Source: Marisa cornuarietis
Taxonomy: Eukaryota; Mollusca; Gastropoda; Architaenioglossa; Ampullariidae
Assembly: GCA_004794655.1 (NCBI GenBank)
Contig: SMMW01000524.1
Span: 1,590,501 to 1,654,500 of the forward strand
Length of the DNA stretch: 64,000 nt
Reading direction: 5' to 3'
In this document: piece after piece, positions 1-12,071 of the stretch
Position numbering within the stretch: position 1 is the stretch's first letter
How the letters are laid out: the number at the start of each line of letters is the position of its first letter
Translations under genes and position numbers: made by a program
Notes under the pieces: model-generated
Told to the model about the DNA's origin: nothing
What the model saw: only the letters and a program-made list of their open reading frames with translations
Database searches by the model: none

Positions 1-731
1 GGCCGTACGCCAACAAGACGGGCTGCTTCCAGCTGGAGGTGCAGCACATGACTTGGGGCTCCATCTACGCCATCCTCCCCATGGCGCTGGCCAGCCTGGG
101 CATCGGCTGCACCGTCTTCGTCATCGTCCTCTTCACCATGTTCAACAACACGCCCGTGGTGATGGCCTCTGGGCGGGAGCTGAGCTACATGCTGCTCTCT
201 GGCTGCGTCGTCTGCTACGTGATGACCTTTGTGCTGCTGGCAACCCCTTCGACGGTGACTTGCGGCGCGCAGCGCTTCGGCGTTGGTTTCGGTTTCTCCA
301 TTGTGTATTCCTCGTTGCTCATTAAGACCAATCGCATCTCACGGATATTTGAGAGTGCGCGACGCTCGGCTAAGCGGCCGCCCTTTATCAGCCCCAAGTC
401 GCAGATCGTCATGACCTGCGTGCTGATTGCCATGCAGGTGCTCTTTACCTCCGTCTGGCTGCTGGTAGAGCACCCCGGCACCCGCCTGCACCACCCGGAC
501 AGCCGTGAGCCTGTCATCATCCTCAAGTGCTCCAGCGATGACATCTCTTTCCTGGTGTCGCTGGTCTACAACATCCTGTTGATTATCATCTGCACGGTGT
601 ACGCAGTCAAGACCAGGAAGATACCCGAGAACTTTAACGAAAGCAAGTTTATCGGCTTTGCCATGTACACCACCTGCATCATCTGGTTGGCCTTCGTCCC
701 CATCTACTTCGGCACGCTCAACTCTTTCAGG
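1..731 (+). CDS. Metabotropic glutamate receptor (group II-like), exon with TM1-TM6, 5' end outside window
   Basis: This exon encodes most of the membrane domain of a class C G-protein-coupled receptor that senses glutamate at the plasma membrane. The frame is open from nt 3 (PYANKTGCFQLE...) with no start, so the Venus-flytrap and cysteine-rich regions lie upstream of the window. Hydrophobic segments match TM1 (about nt 60-140), TM2 (177-242), TM3 (261-350), TM4 (402-470), TM5 (543-614) and TM6 (645-719). Family motifs are clear: NNTPVVMASGRELSYMLL, KTNRISRIF, FISPKSQ, TRKIPENFNESKFIGF and MYTTCIIWLAFVPIYFGT. Cysteines at nt 261 and 528 fit the conserved TM3-ECL2 disulfide. TRKIPENFNE favours group II, the insect mGluRA and mGluR2/3 type, whose members usually couple to Gi/o (family knowledge). 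The exon ends after the AGG codon at 729-731, phase 0, with donor GTAAAT. Reading on into the intron would end at 791, giving a receptor without TM7. Confidence 0.95.
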
Positions 732-811
732 GTAAATGCAGGTGCACACACGCTCAACTCTCAGGGAAAATGCAGGTGCACACACGCTTAACTCTCAGGG
801 AAAATGGGTGG
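711..811 (+). repeat. Three-copy tandem repeat spanning the TM6 exon end and its splice donor
   Basis: A unit of about 34-36 bp occurs three times: 711-746, 747-780 and 781-811. The first copy contains the last seven codons of the exon and the donor (CAGGGTAAAT). The next two copies are intronic and read CAGGGAAAAT, so the donor GT has become GA. Copies 2 and 3 also lack two bases of CTCTTTCAG. Reading through the copies encodes a short tail with a stop at 789-791. The exonic copy is probably the ancestor because its coding sequence fits the receptor family. Confidence 0.9.
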
Positions 812-1202
812 GAGGAGATTATATGTCTGTCGAACATCCTGACGCCTTACACATTTTATTTTTATTGACCTCTTTTTATCCCTTTTTCTAATATGGGCAT
901 GTGGACATATTTACTTGTTTAAGCATTTATACCCACATACGTTTAGACATAGATACACGTGTATACAGGAACACGCGCACGAAAACACACGCACACACAT
1001 GCGCGTGCCACAAACGTATAACTTCATACATGAGGAATATTTGTTTTCAAACTTATTTTACCTTGTAACACTGTCCAGTAATAATGTCACTTGTTTGTAA
1101 CACGTCGTATCAAAGTTGCAACTGCTGCAGCCTCGGGAAATGCAACGCTTACTGTAATAAAGTTACATGGTTGTTTATGTCAGCTACCAACATTTTATCA
1201 TG

Positions 1203-1335
1203 ACCGGCTAGTCCTGATTTAAAAGCAGGTGTCACATTCAGAGAGAAAAAAATACGTGTGTCGGGGCGAGATCCGAGCCACCAGCTCTGGATTCTCGCTG
1301 GCCTGCTGACAAGGTCCTGTTGCGGCACCAGCCAC
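1203..1335 (-). repeat. tRNA-derived SINE copy, antisense to the receptor gene
   Basis: On the minus strand a weak A-box-like segment is followed by a B-box-like GGCTCGGATCTCG and then TTTCTCTCTGAATGTGACACC. The same box after the tRNA-like head recurs in the minus-strand copies near 55.1 kb and, more diverged, 59.7 kb, which marks one SINE family. The ends are not sharply visible and no target-site duplication was found. Confidence 0.5.
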
Positions 1336-2799
1336 CCTACTGTTGTCCAATCAGCAGCTTCCTTCGCAAACGTTTGCAACAAAGTAGATCTTCTGTGAAG
1401 ACGGATTTTATGCACAAACATGTGAACATTACACAGACAAAAAGAGTTTCTTTCGTTAAAGTGATGAATGTAGGGACACTGAACTGTAAGGGGTTTGCTG
1501 TGTCCAGATCGCGGTATTTGATGGCAGGCGGAGTTTAACCCTCTCCATTCATCGCATTTTCCTGTTACATCAGGTGGCCATGTGATCAAGTTCTCAAGTC
1601 AGGATCGAGCAACCCTAAAGGCTGAACCATTTTGCTCCAGAGTTGATGATGCAAAACATTAAGTTGGCTGATTGGGAAAGCTTTCATTCCGGCTTACTTA
1701 GTACTTTGTATGCCCATCCTAGCAAACTTATAGATAGAATGAATTTTCTCATTTCGGTTCTACTTCAGAATGTGTATACTGTGCAGAATTAGGTAAATGA
1801 TACAGGATGTTTATCTAAGTAAAAGTCTATTTAAGTTGCAGATAATGAACGCCGCTGTAGTTTTAACTGTGTGCCGAGCTACGGCAGACTCTTTTATCGA
1901 TGAGTTTACTCTGGCTCAACACACCAGCTAAAAATAATTAAGGTTCTGGATGGAGCACACCACACATCATTTATAGCAGTGTCAGACATTTACACTTCTC
2001 AGACCTATTTATGAAATTCAGTCAATGTCTTTGTATGCGATGATGTGGAAAAACTAAAGCAGGTGATATGGATGCCATGTTACTGGAGCGAGGGAAGAAT
2101 TTGGTAATTATTTGGGTGTGTTTACTGGGAGTTGATCAAAAGCTAGATTATCTTTTGTATAATGAATTCCTTTTAATAACAAAGTACTAACCGTAGTATT
2201 ATACACACAGCCCTTATGTAACATTACTAAGAAATAAATACAAGTAAAAAAAATTAACACATACAGATGCTTTTCTGAATTTAATCGAAATTACCGAAAG
2301 TATTTTATATACAGAAAGTTAAAACGCAACAGTTAAAAATGTTTTGAATGTCGACGATATAGACATCAGCGAAAGATTGATAATGGAGAGATTTTAAGCT
2401 TTTCGTGACCACCGTTTGAATTTTTTTTTTCTTTTTTTTTGCGTTAGGTGACACAATGGTGAGTCATTTCCATAACGAGAAAAAGAGTAAATAAGAAATT
2501 GCAATTTTGGATAAACATGAAAACGTCAAGAAAGTAGTAGTCAACGTGGTCAAAGTCTTCCTACTAGTCGTGTTAAAAATCCCTCGTTAAATAATGTTCG
2601 GAGATGAGGCTATGATAATCAGTATTTTGGGTGCAGACGTGGACAGCAGCAGTCGTGGAGAATGCACACCACACGCGGGACTGAAAGCTGAGGCTGTAGT
2701 TTATAAGAAGCCATCAAAGTGGTCGAGGATGTAGTCTTTCTACTTCGGCCGTGTCGGCGTATTACTCACGGTCTTCATCAGGCTTTTTATCAACTCTTG

Positions 2800-2925
2800 C
2801 TTCGGAGTGTTCATCATCACGCTCATCAGAGTGTTTATCGTCATGCTCATCAGCGCGTTCATCACCATGTTCGTCAGAGTGTTCACCACAACGTTCATTG
2901 GCGTGTTCATCGCTGGTTCTTCTGG
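2800..2925. repeat. Minisatellite with 24-bp units
   Basis: About five imperfect copies of a GTGTTCATCACCATGTTCAT-like 24-bp unit lie here. Because 24 is a multiple of three and the unit lacks stops, it is open in all three + frames and on the minus strand. It therefore yields several His/Val-, Ser/Cys- or Met/Asn-rich octapeptide frames that are artefacts of the repeat. Confidence 0.75.
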
Positions 2926-3188
2926 GTCTACGTCAAGATGTTCAGCACTGGCCTGGGGACTTTGCTCTTCGTCGCTACGCATCCTCGCATGCAATGCCAT
3001 GTTTTTTCTTCTTCTTGCTTCTTGCAGACTTATAAAAAAATTAAGGAAAGCGAGCAGTTTGACGGGAAAAATAGTGAAGGCGGAGAATCTGGCATCAAAT
3101 TGAATTATTTTCCTTGGCGGAAGTGAAACTTCACGATAAACTTTCCTAACTACTTGTCCGTTATATCCAGGCGACAGTCCAATGTCCA

Positions 3189-3256
3189 ATGACGTCTTAA
3201 ACCTCATGCGTCATCTTCGACCTCATCTTTGACGTCATCTTGACTATGATGTCAGT
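3189..3256. promoter_or_regulatory. Cluster of CRE/ATF-like sites in intron 1
   Basis: A perfect cAMP-response element, TGACGTCA, lies at 3230-3237. Related words flank it: TGACGTCT at 3190-3197, TGCGTCAT near 3207 and TGATGTCAG near 3247. Several in 70 bp is denser than chance would usually give. Whether CREB/ATF proteins bind here is unknown. Confidence 0.35.
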
Positions 3257-4902
3257 AAACATGTCAGTAAAGATTTCCGAGCAAAACATTTCCCCCTCGA
3301 TTAATTTTTGTAATCTGTAGCCAAATTCGAGGCGTTTCTGAATTTACATTGTTTTTTCTGCTGAGATGAACGATTTTGCAGCTTGGATCAGTACATCTTT
3401 GTCTCTTAAGTGTATTTTTCTGTTTAAAGTATTAAGATTATTTCTCTAAAAGAAATAGAACTGTCCAAGAAGTGCCCATTCTGTCGCATGAATACACGTG
3501 ACATGATGCCAGAGGAGGGACAGAATAAAACTGAGGACAAAATCTGGGAGGTAATGGTGAGGGAATACAATGATCAAGCAAGCGAGACTTATTTTTAAAT
3601 AAAGCTGTTCTCTTTTTTGTTTTTGTGGCTTAGTTTATATGACTTTGACTTTTCAATCTTTTCAACCCAAGAACCAAAACAACATTACGAATCAAGAACA
3701 TGATTTGGGGACATATTTTACCGTAAGAGCAAACTGCGACTGTATCGGGTTGCACTGATGTACGAAACAGTCAAAGAGACGGTTACTGCTGTCGCAATCA
3801 CGCAGACTGCACGGACCTGGCAAGTGTCCAGTGCCACGAAGTCACGAAAGCCAGTTCAGCAAAATATGAGGAGGTAGCTGGGCTTTCTTTTCCCCATCCT
3901 CCCAGTTGGAATATTTTGTTGGTGTGGTAGTCAGCGATGTAGTCTTGCGACTAGGTGATTGCTTGCCTGGCTGAAAACTTGATTTCCCGACTCACTACCT
4001 GCCTAACTCACTGACGTTGCCTGACCGACACTCACTCATTGGCTGCCTACCTGCCTACCTGCCTGCCTGACTCACTCTTTCACTGCCTGTCTACCTGATT
4101 CCCATCTGTCTGTATGATTCACTCCACTGTCTGACTCAACCACCTGACTGGTCTTTTGTGAAGCTTCTCATATTCTTCTTAAGAGCAACGCATATGTGTT
4201 ATGCCGTCCATTTATGAAGGTCCACTACGGGGGGTCATATGCATAAGCCCAGACAAAAACAAACAAACAAACAGCAAGTAAGTCTCCTTTAACAAGTATG
4301 AAAATTAGTCGAGGTTTGTAAACAAAAATATCTCGATACTTTATTTACCATTTTGCCGCTAGCAGCAACATCGCTGAAATAATCTGATATTTTTAAACTA
4401 TTTTTTCTAAGCTCTCGGCATCTTAAAGACCTTATAACATAGAGAAGTGATTGTCTCTGACAACTGGTAACCATAACTTTCCCAGAAATACCTCTCACAA
4501 ATCCTTAATGAGGTGGTACCTTGTTTGAGGACAGCTTCTCCCCACCCAACCCTCCACAATATCAACCGGGGTCGACATTAGTTGTTACGACCGGTCTTCA
4601 CCCTTTGACCCTGACAGCGCACGCTGGGCAGCTTCACTAACGGCTGTCTACACATCATTTCCGCCCACATCACTCGGTCGACAGGCCCGTACGATTGGGG
4701 ACCCATTGTCCCTGATGAGCCGACCTCCGGTTTGTGTGGCTGTAGTTAACTTCGGGTCTGCAGTAGCTCATCGCTTCACGATATTGGCGTCTAGAGGCTT
4801 GCAGCTTGCAAAAGTCAACGTAGACGAGTAGTGAGTACGCATAGATACTTGCACGAGCAACTGTTGTCATCAATATAAATTTTCCCTATTTTGGCCTTTT
4901 TT

Positions 4903-5050
4903 CCACCACCACCACCACCACCACCACCATTTGAGCTCTATTCAATACGCGCGCGTGTGTAAAGATTTAGAAAACCACCTGTTTTTTCCCGTCATCATAA
5001 ACATCTAATGTAAAAGCAAATGGATCATCATCATCATCATCATCATCATC
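4903..5050. repeat. Two trinucleotide microsatellites, (CCA)n and (ATC)n
   Basis: (CCA)n occupies 4903-4930 and (ATC)n occupies 5024-5050, with ordinary intron sequence between them. Confidence 0.9.
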
Positions 5051-5456
5051 TGCCGCCTCTTATCTTTCATTTCGTTTATAACTTCTAGCTGATCGACAGT
5101 TCCAGGAATGTCGCCGAGATGCGTGGGCGAGGGGAACGTGGGGGATGAAACGTCACGAAAACGTGAGGTGACGCAGCTTACGTACGTTGAGGGCGTGACG
5201 TGAATTACTGAGGCAGGTTGTTTATCTCCTCTTTTTTTTGTACCGCAGCAAGATCAAACAAAAGACGCGGAGCTTTATACCAAGCTATGTGCAATACATG
5301 ACAAAAATAGCAGACGTCAGTGACTGCTCTCAAGATAGGCAGTCACGGCATTTCGCGCACGACGGGCAAGAGGGACACGTCAGGACCGGGTTAGACATTT
5401 TGAGAGTTTTGAAATCGATGAAACACGACGCAGGCGTGCACATGCCAGTCTCAGCC

Positions 5457-5458
<2 letters not shown>

Positions 5459-5487
<29 letters not shown>
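5459..5487. repeat. (CTG)n microsatellite
   Basis: About nine CTG triplets lie inside a chance open frame, where they would encode poly-leucine. No coding context supports that frame. Confidence 0.9.
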
Positions 5488-7834
5488 AAGGATGCGACTA
5501 CGGCAATCGTTACCTCACAATGCTGGGACATAAGGGGAGGGGGTTTGTGAAGGAGACAACAGCATGTCCTTTAAAGCCGAGGTGAGAACAAAACAAATCC
5601 GAGGACGCTATGTGCTTTGGCACGAGACTATAATTAATTCAGTGTTGTGTAATTATCATCATTATCATTCCCTGATGCAACCTTTGGCGAGACTTCCATC
5701 AACTCCCGCCATCTTTTGGGGCTCTGTGCTAAACTCTGGGATGCGCTGGATGACTGACAGTCTGCTCGTTGATGCCGTAGATTCTCTTTTTTGTGTTGTT
5801 GTTTTTGTTTTTCCTCCTCTTCCATCTCTCTAATTGTTCGCTGCACGATCATCAGAGCAAGTCCTGATGGTCTTAACAAGTTCCCTTTCCCCTTTTTTAT
5901 ACTTTTTATCGTCATTTCATCATAGCACGGAGTTCTTATTGTCTTGTTTCGTAATCCTCACTGGTGCTGTAGTCTTTGCAGAAGACGCTAGTTTATTTGG
6001 TTATTAAACGTGATTAAAGGGTTTGACAGTTAGTACTTGAATATGGATATAGCTGTGCATCGTGTTCTAAACATCGTTGAGTTTGAAGACGAAGATAACC
6101 TGTACTCGAGGAAAGACTTTATTACTTTTGACATCATGCAATCATCGCGATGCAAATAACCTGCCAAGCCCTAGTCGAATTTTTGTTTAAATACGTGGAT
6201 TTTTCTAATCTGTTGCTTCTGTGCATTTCTATTTAAAACAAAATTGTTATTTGTCGTTCAGATTATCTGAGTATTAAGCAAAGTTGCTACTGGGCATGGG
6301 GTGGGGAGGGAACTTTTGGGGATGCGTCGAAGCCAATTGGGCGTGCCTGGAACCTTGCTGCAATATGGACTTAGACCTGCAAGTGGCCTATGAGGGCGGT
6401 GGTAGACAGCCGTCCATTTATGTATATCCATAGTCTAATTCTTCTTCTCACGCGATTTACAACCTCGTTGCATGCACTGATGGCACCATCTGCGGCAGAT
6501 CAAAAGTGTATTCAAAACTGCACGCTTTTGTCATGATGCTCGAAATCTTTCGCTTGTGTAGCTGGGAAAACAAATAATGATTAATGTCAGTGCAGTTCTT
6601 TCATCACCGGAGTTACAGCAGCAATGTCTGGATAGCAATCGCGAAACTGTCTACGGTGCCATCGCAGTTATCGGTCCTTCCTCCAGCGCCTGCCCCAAAA
6701 CCTTTCATGTCCATCAATTTTGCGAAATTACCCGGAGAGAGAGAGAAAGGAAAAAATTCAACTTAATATGAAACATGGTAACTCGGGGAGCAAATGGGAG
6801 GCGATTACAATGCAGAGTGCAGTGAGGTTAGCCAATTTTAGGAGCATGACAAATCACTTTTGTTGGAAGTTTCAAGAGTTTATCCACATGATAATTTCCA
6901 TTAGCTTGGATTTTATTTCTCATCTTTTTCTTGTCCAGTTGGTTTTTCAGGGCTTGTTTTTTGAGTTATGCTCTACAGGTAGTGATTCTTTTTCACGGCG
7001 AGGATGGGAGGGCGAAGTAAGAGTGAGAGTGTGAGTGTTGTCACAGTGTAATAAATGACATCTTTCGTGTGCGCATGCTGCCACTCGGTGCTCCATGTTA
7101 AGTGAGGCATGATGGGAAGGCGCATTCTCAGTCTTTCAAGAACCTTTAGACCTCGTGTCTTTCGAAGACGAGAGGATCTTTGCTGCGTCCTCTGCAGGAT
7201 CTTGACCTCCAGGGGGCGCCACATGCTTGACTTTCACAAGTAGGGTGCAGTGCAGACGCTGAGTTCTAGACACACATGCACAGGGCTAAAAGGTCATTCT
7301 AATTAAAGAGCACATGCCGTTGAGTTCAGAGCACTGCAAAGGGCAAGACCTGCAAATAACTTGCCTTCTGATGGAGCGAGCTTGTTTCTGCAAATGCAGG
7401 AGCGACATCATCTGTGCTGTTGCTTAACCGACCAAAGGAAAAACTTCACTCGAAGTTGTCTGTGGGTGTGTGAGTGAGGGTAATTGCGTTTGTCACAAAA
7501 CAGAGAGAGAGAAAGAGAGTGTGTGTGTGTGTGGGGGGGTGTCTTTATCGACTTGCAAGGTTGTATATAAAAGTGTATATGTATGTACATACGTGTTTTT
7601 GTGTGTATGCGCGAATTCGTTTGCAGGTTGTGTAATCCACGTCGACCCTCCACCCTGAAACCACATCCTCTTCAACATGGTCTCGATCTCTAGATAATTG
7701 TACTTTTACAGTGTCTATATGGCGATACTTCTTCACCATGATCGTGTTTTACATTTCCTATTAACCATTAAATAAAATACCTACGTAATTTCCTAGTAAA
7801 GTTTCATTAGTTATTTTGGGGTTATAATAATAAT

Positions 7835-7900
7835 CATGACGACTTGTATAGCACATTTCTCCACACACACAACAGAGCTCAATACCCTATAACATGATGC
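7835..7900 (-). repeat. SINE-like 3' tail fragment
   Basis: The + strand word TTGTATAGCACATTTC resembles TTATATAGCGCTTTTG at the tail of the SINE at 32737-33145, in the same orientation. It is followed by AGAGCTCAATACCC, reminiscent of the second half of that tail. No tRNA head is visible. The call rests on this one similarity. Confidence 0.35.
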
Positions 7901-9872
7901 ACTGAAGCTGACAATATTTGCCAATTATGTTCAAAGTCTGCACAAGGATATATAGGATATTTAGAACATTAATGAAGGTATATTGCAGCTGTCCTGCCAG
8001 ACTACCTATTCTTTAAGTTCTCCAGGTCATATCCTACTAACATTTATTAATGTTTGTACGCCTTTTCAAGTAATCTTTCACCAAGATCCCTTATCATTTC
8101 ATACTTACAAAGCATTAAGATCCCTATCCCTATTAAGATCCTTACGTTAATCATTGACAAAATTACCTATGTCATTTCCAAGCAACCATACACTAAGTTT
8201 CCTTTGTCGTTTCTCTTTCACTGCGGTTTTTTAGCATCACTTTGTTGTCATCTTATGAAGAGCTTATTGGGCGAAGTTCAAAGGGACACGATACACATTC
8301 AGCATGACTGTCTTTTAAAAAAAACCTAGGACGCTGGCAAACGTTTAAGCTTGTTAATTCATCCTTTAGGCCTTAGATGTGAAATATTTACACAATTGAT
8401 TGTTGCGGATGAGCAATGTTTGGCCTGCAATAACGCAGAAGGAGCAAACACACTTCCAGTCGATAGAATGTACGTATTATCGGGATGTCTTTTTTAGCGC
8501 ACATTACCTGGAAACAAAGAAGGAAAGCTATTTCAGAGCTTAGATGATCCGATATAGAACACAAGCACACAAAGGGTCCTTTGTATGTGTTGTAAGTCAG
8601 CTAGGTTTAACATCGTAGTCCAGGAATATTTACCCCCCTCGTAACAACCTCATACCAAGACGTCGGGTCCAAATTACCTTCATCAGCCCTACTGTTACTG
8701 CTCTTACCCAGGAGATATTTCTGCTCTGACCTCTGGAACAAAGGTTGTGCTTGCTGCTGTGACCTTTCAGGAATAATCTTTTCATGTCTTTTTGTGAAAC
8801 ACTATATTCCAAGTGAAAAAGTTCAGCCTGGGATTTTTTTTTCGCTCTGATAATATTGCAGCTAAAATAAAATAATAAATCATGTTCAAAATCTTGCTAG
8901 TAATATTACAAGTCGTTTTAATGCTCGTTGTAAAGTATTCGTTTCAGATAATATCGTGCACTGTACATATGCAGACAGGATGGGATGACGGGGAAAGGTT
9001 TGGGTTCAGAGTCGGGTCAAGGTCACAGTCACTTTAATAATTCCGAACTGCGCCAATAGGGTATGTCTTGGAGCGGAATTTGGTGGACAGTGTAGATGAA
9101 TACAATACCGTTCAATACAATATTATGATATGTGATGCATCATTACCTATTTAACTTACAAAGTATGAAAATAAAATAAAATCTGTAACATTCAAAAGGG
9201 CATTACAAGAATCAAACCGGTTTTGCACCAGGTGGCCTTGAATAGGAGGAGAAAGGTCCGCCTGAGCTCGCAAATCTAAGTATGTCCGACGACCAGCAAA
9301 CAACAGATGGGCTAGTAACCAGCTTCTTTGGATGATGGACAGGAAAAATATTCTGCGGTCCTAGTCCCGATGAGAAGCTTGATGACCAGAAGTTGTATTG
9401 GACCGAACCTAGGGAAGGGGGACCATCCTACTATGGGGAATGAAGTAGCAGGGTGAGAGGGGAAAGCAAAGCGGAATAGTCGGGGAGGTGGAGGTAAAGG
9501 CATTATCTATTATTTTAAGGGAAAGAGCTATGTGATATACCCGATTATTTTGGGACCAGATTTTCTTCTGAGGGCGGCGCTCCCATCCTCTCCCTCGTTA
9601 CTTTACCTTCCTGAACCCTCTAACGAATCATGTACCTATTTCACGGCTTGGTCGACGAAAGAAAGAAGGCTGAGGAACACGGGAATCCAAGCGGATAACG
9701 TGCGCCCCTTTGGGTTCACGCGCCGCTCCTTGAACTTCTAACTCAAAGATAACCGCAGTCCGGCCAGCCCTGTGAACAGGTTGCACATCCATAGAAATGA
9801 ACGCCGGCCCTCCAAATCTTCAATCTCTCCCTTTTTATTTCTTTATTCCCTCTCTCTCCCTTTCTGCAATAG

Positions 9873-9985
9873 TGGCTTCGCCGTGATATAACCTTAGTAT
9901 CGGCGTAAAACATTAATTCTCCCCCCACCACAACCTTGCGATAGAGACAAGCAAGTCTTCTACCCCTGTGCTACCCGGGCCACAC
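9873..9985 (-). repeat. tRNA-headed SINE with a conserved core, minus strand
   Basis: Read on the minus strand, GGGTAGCACAGGGGTAG at about 9963-9979 is a good Pol III A-box region. The expected B-box position (near GGTTGTGGTGGGG) is eroded. Then comes the core TGTTTTACGCCGATACTAAG, continuing into a TTATATCACGGCGAAGCC segment. The same core occurs at 34091-34140, but in the opposite orientation relative to that copy's tRNA head. Confidence 0.6.
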
Positions 9986-10671
9986 GAGAGCGTGGTGGTC
10001 CACATGAGATGGCAGCCACGGTGGAGATGAGGGATGGAGGTTTGGGGAAGGTAGTTGGGGGATTTTGTGGCGGGGCGGGAAGCAGACGACAAGATGACAG
10101 CGGGTCTTACGACAGCTTTAGCGTAGTGCAGAAGACAGACCCGGATGAGGTTGAGGTCGTCCGAACAAGAAGTTGTAGCAAGGCTCACAGGGAAGTGACA
10201 TCAAGCGTCCTCATGGGTCTTGTTAATGACGAGCTGTCGAGCGCCATTTTTCTTCAAGTTCTGATTTTATCTTTATTTCTGTGATCAGCATAGCACTCAA
10301 CATCATTCCATATTCAAAACTTCTGTTGCATTTCTTTAACTGATTTGTTTGTACACAATAAATGATGACTGCTTTTGCATTTTGCTGATCTGTGTTGGAC
10401 TAAATACTAAACGGGGCGACATTGTGTTGAGTTAGCTGTCACCGTGCCGTTGAGCTGAAAATTTTTGTTGAAATTAGTTGATTAATTGCAAGGCCCTGCA
10501 TTTTGAAAAGCCATAGGATGAGGGCATTTATTTACTTATGCAAGGGACATACATCCATTTGTGTTTGCAGGTGGTTGAGTTCTTTTCTGCATGAAACAAC
10601 TATTATTTATGGTTTTCAAATTGTGTATTTTATCCTAGTTGTTGAGATTGCTTTTGTTACAAACACAATAA

Positions 10672-10693
10672 ACACACACACACACACACACAC
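10672..10693. repeat. (CA)n microsatellite
   Basis: Eleven CA dinucleotides in AT-rich intron sequence. A T-run follows at about 10786-10800. Confidence 0.9.
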
Positions 10694-11548
10694 CAAGCGA
10701 GATATTCATATCTGTTGTAACCTCTTTCCACACGATAGCCAGTGACTGCCCGATCTTTCAAGGGTCACGGTCGAGCACTAAAGAGTTTTTTTTTTTTTTT
10801 GCTCAGCCCTCTGCATGTCATGCTTTGAACAAGATGAGCCGCATAAAAGTTTACTTTCCTACAGTATGAAGCTATAAAACCGTTAGCTCTCCTCTTGGTT
10901 GCTTCTTCATGAACAAAGCAGGTCAATCTTTACGACCCTCACCTTACCTCTTAAGCTTTCAAAAAAAAGAAAGATCATCACAAAGCTGTGCATTATGTAA
11001 ACAACGAAAAAATTAAAAAAAATAAGTTTCATTGATTTTGTTATACGTTAATTCCATCTTTCAAGCCAACGTTTTAACTCGTTTATTCGTTCTTGCTTAC
11101 AAGTATTATTTTTCTTTCGGTGTCCTCACGCTTTTTCTGTTAGATACTCTTCAAAGAACGCCACAAAGTTTATTTAAGCAAACTTTACTGACTGTAGAGA
11201 GAAGAAAAACAGTGTTGCCACACGCAAACTGCGACAAGTGCTCTCCTCTCTTCCTCTGGTTTAACGCCGACTGGCCATTAGCTGTTGGACTGAACACTCT
11301 TGAAGGGGATTCAAGACAAGCATCGCGTTGGAACCGAGGCTCAACGTTGGCCTCTCGCGTCCAAACTAATGGTGGATCCGTCGCTACTCTGGAAACACAG
11401 CTCTTGCCGCCATGGCTGGAGGCTGGTGCTATTTCTGAAGTGCTGTGCCTCCTGATGGGTCAGCTGCAGCACCTCGAGTTGGCACTGCTCCGGATCATTA
11501 CGCATGCGCGGCCGGGTCGTTAATCCAAGTGCGGGACTATTCAGTCGG

Positions 11549-11616
11549 GTTCTTGCCGCGGGCTGTCAGCCCTTCGCTCGGGATCGGTATTTGGACCTAC
11601 TGTCGTCGGCAAGAAC
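11549..11616. other. 10-bp perfect inverted repeat with 48-nt loop
   Basis: GTTCTTGCCG at 11549-11558 is the exact reverse complement of CGGCAAGAAC at 11607-11616. The loop is GC-rich and includes CCGCGGGCTG. It could fold as a stem-loop in RNA or be the remnant of a mobile-element end. No function is recognised. Confidence 0.5.
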
Positions 11617-11803
11617 TGAAAGTAAAGAAACATTGCACGCTCGCGTGAACTCTTTTCATTTCCCAACTTGAACAACTTTTCTCCTTGGTCGCGAATAAAA
11701 AAAATTGTTTAAATACCAGTGGTTATAAATATTAGATTACGTAATGCTTACTGATTCTAAAGTACCGGCAACTTCGGCTCGCTAGCTTTATCTTTCTCTC
11801 TTA

Positions 11804-11881
11804 TATATATATATATACACACACACGCAACTTTGGGTCCCAAGCTTTATCTCACTTTCTCTCATATATATATATATATAC
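11804..11881. repeat. Paired (TA)n tracts in a duplicated context
   Basis: Two (TA)n runs, about 11804-11817 and 11864-11881, follow similar sequences (GCTTTATCT...CTTTCTCT). The pair looks like a diverged duplication of about 60 bp. Confidence 0.65.
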
Positions 11882-12071
11882 GCGCATACATTTTTTTGCT
11901 ATCTTTGTACCTAATCATATACATTTTCTACGTAATAGTAATGGTCCTTCATAAAGTTGTCTTTGTCTTTGATTTTCTGTCTCACTTCCTGTCTGATATT
12001 TTGTTTTTACCTCCTGCAACTAAATGCTTTGTTTTATTTTTGACTTTTAACAATACTGACGTTGGTATTAA

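Noticed and set aside
2719..3207. Several overlapping open frames on both strands (His-, Ser- and Met/Asn-rich)
   Set aside because: They come from a stop-free 24-bp minisatellite open in all frames; none has splice signals or a recognisable domain.
11032..11523. 163-codon + strand open frame
   Set aside because: No recognisable domain, biased first half, no convincing splice context; probably chance inside intron 1.
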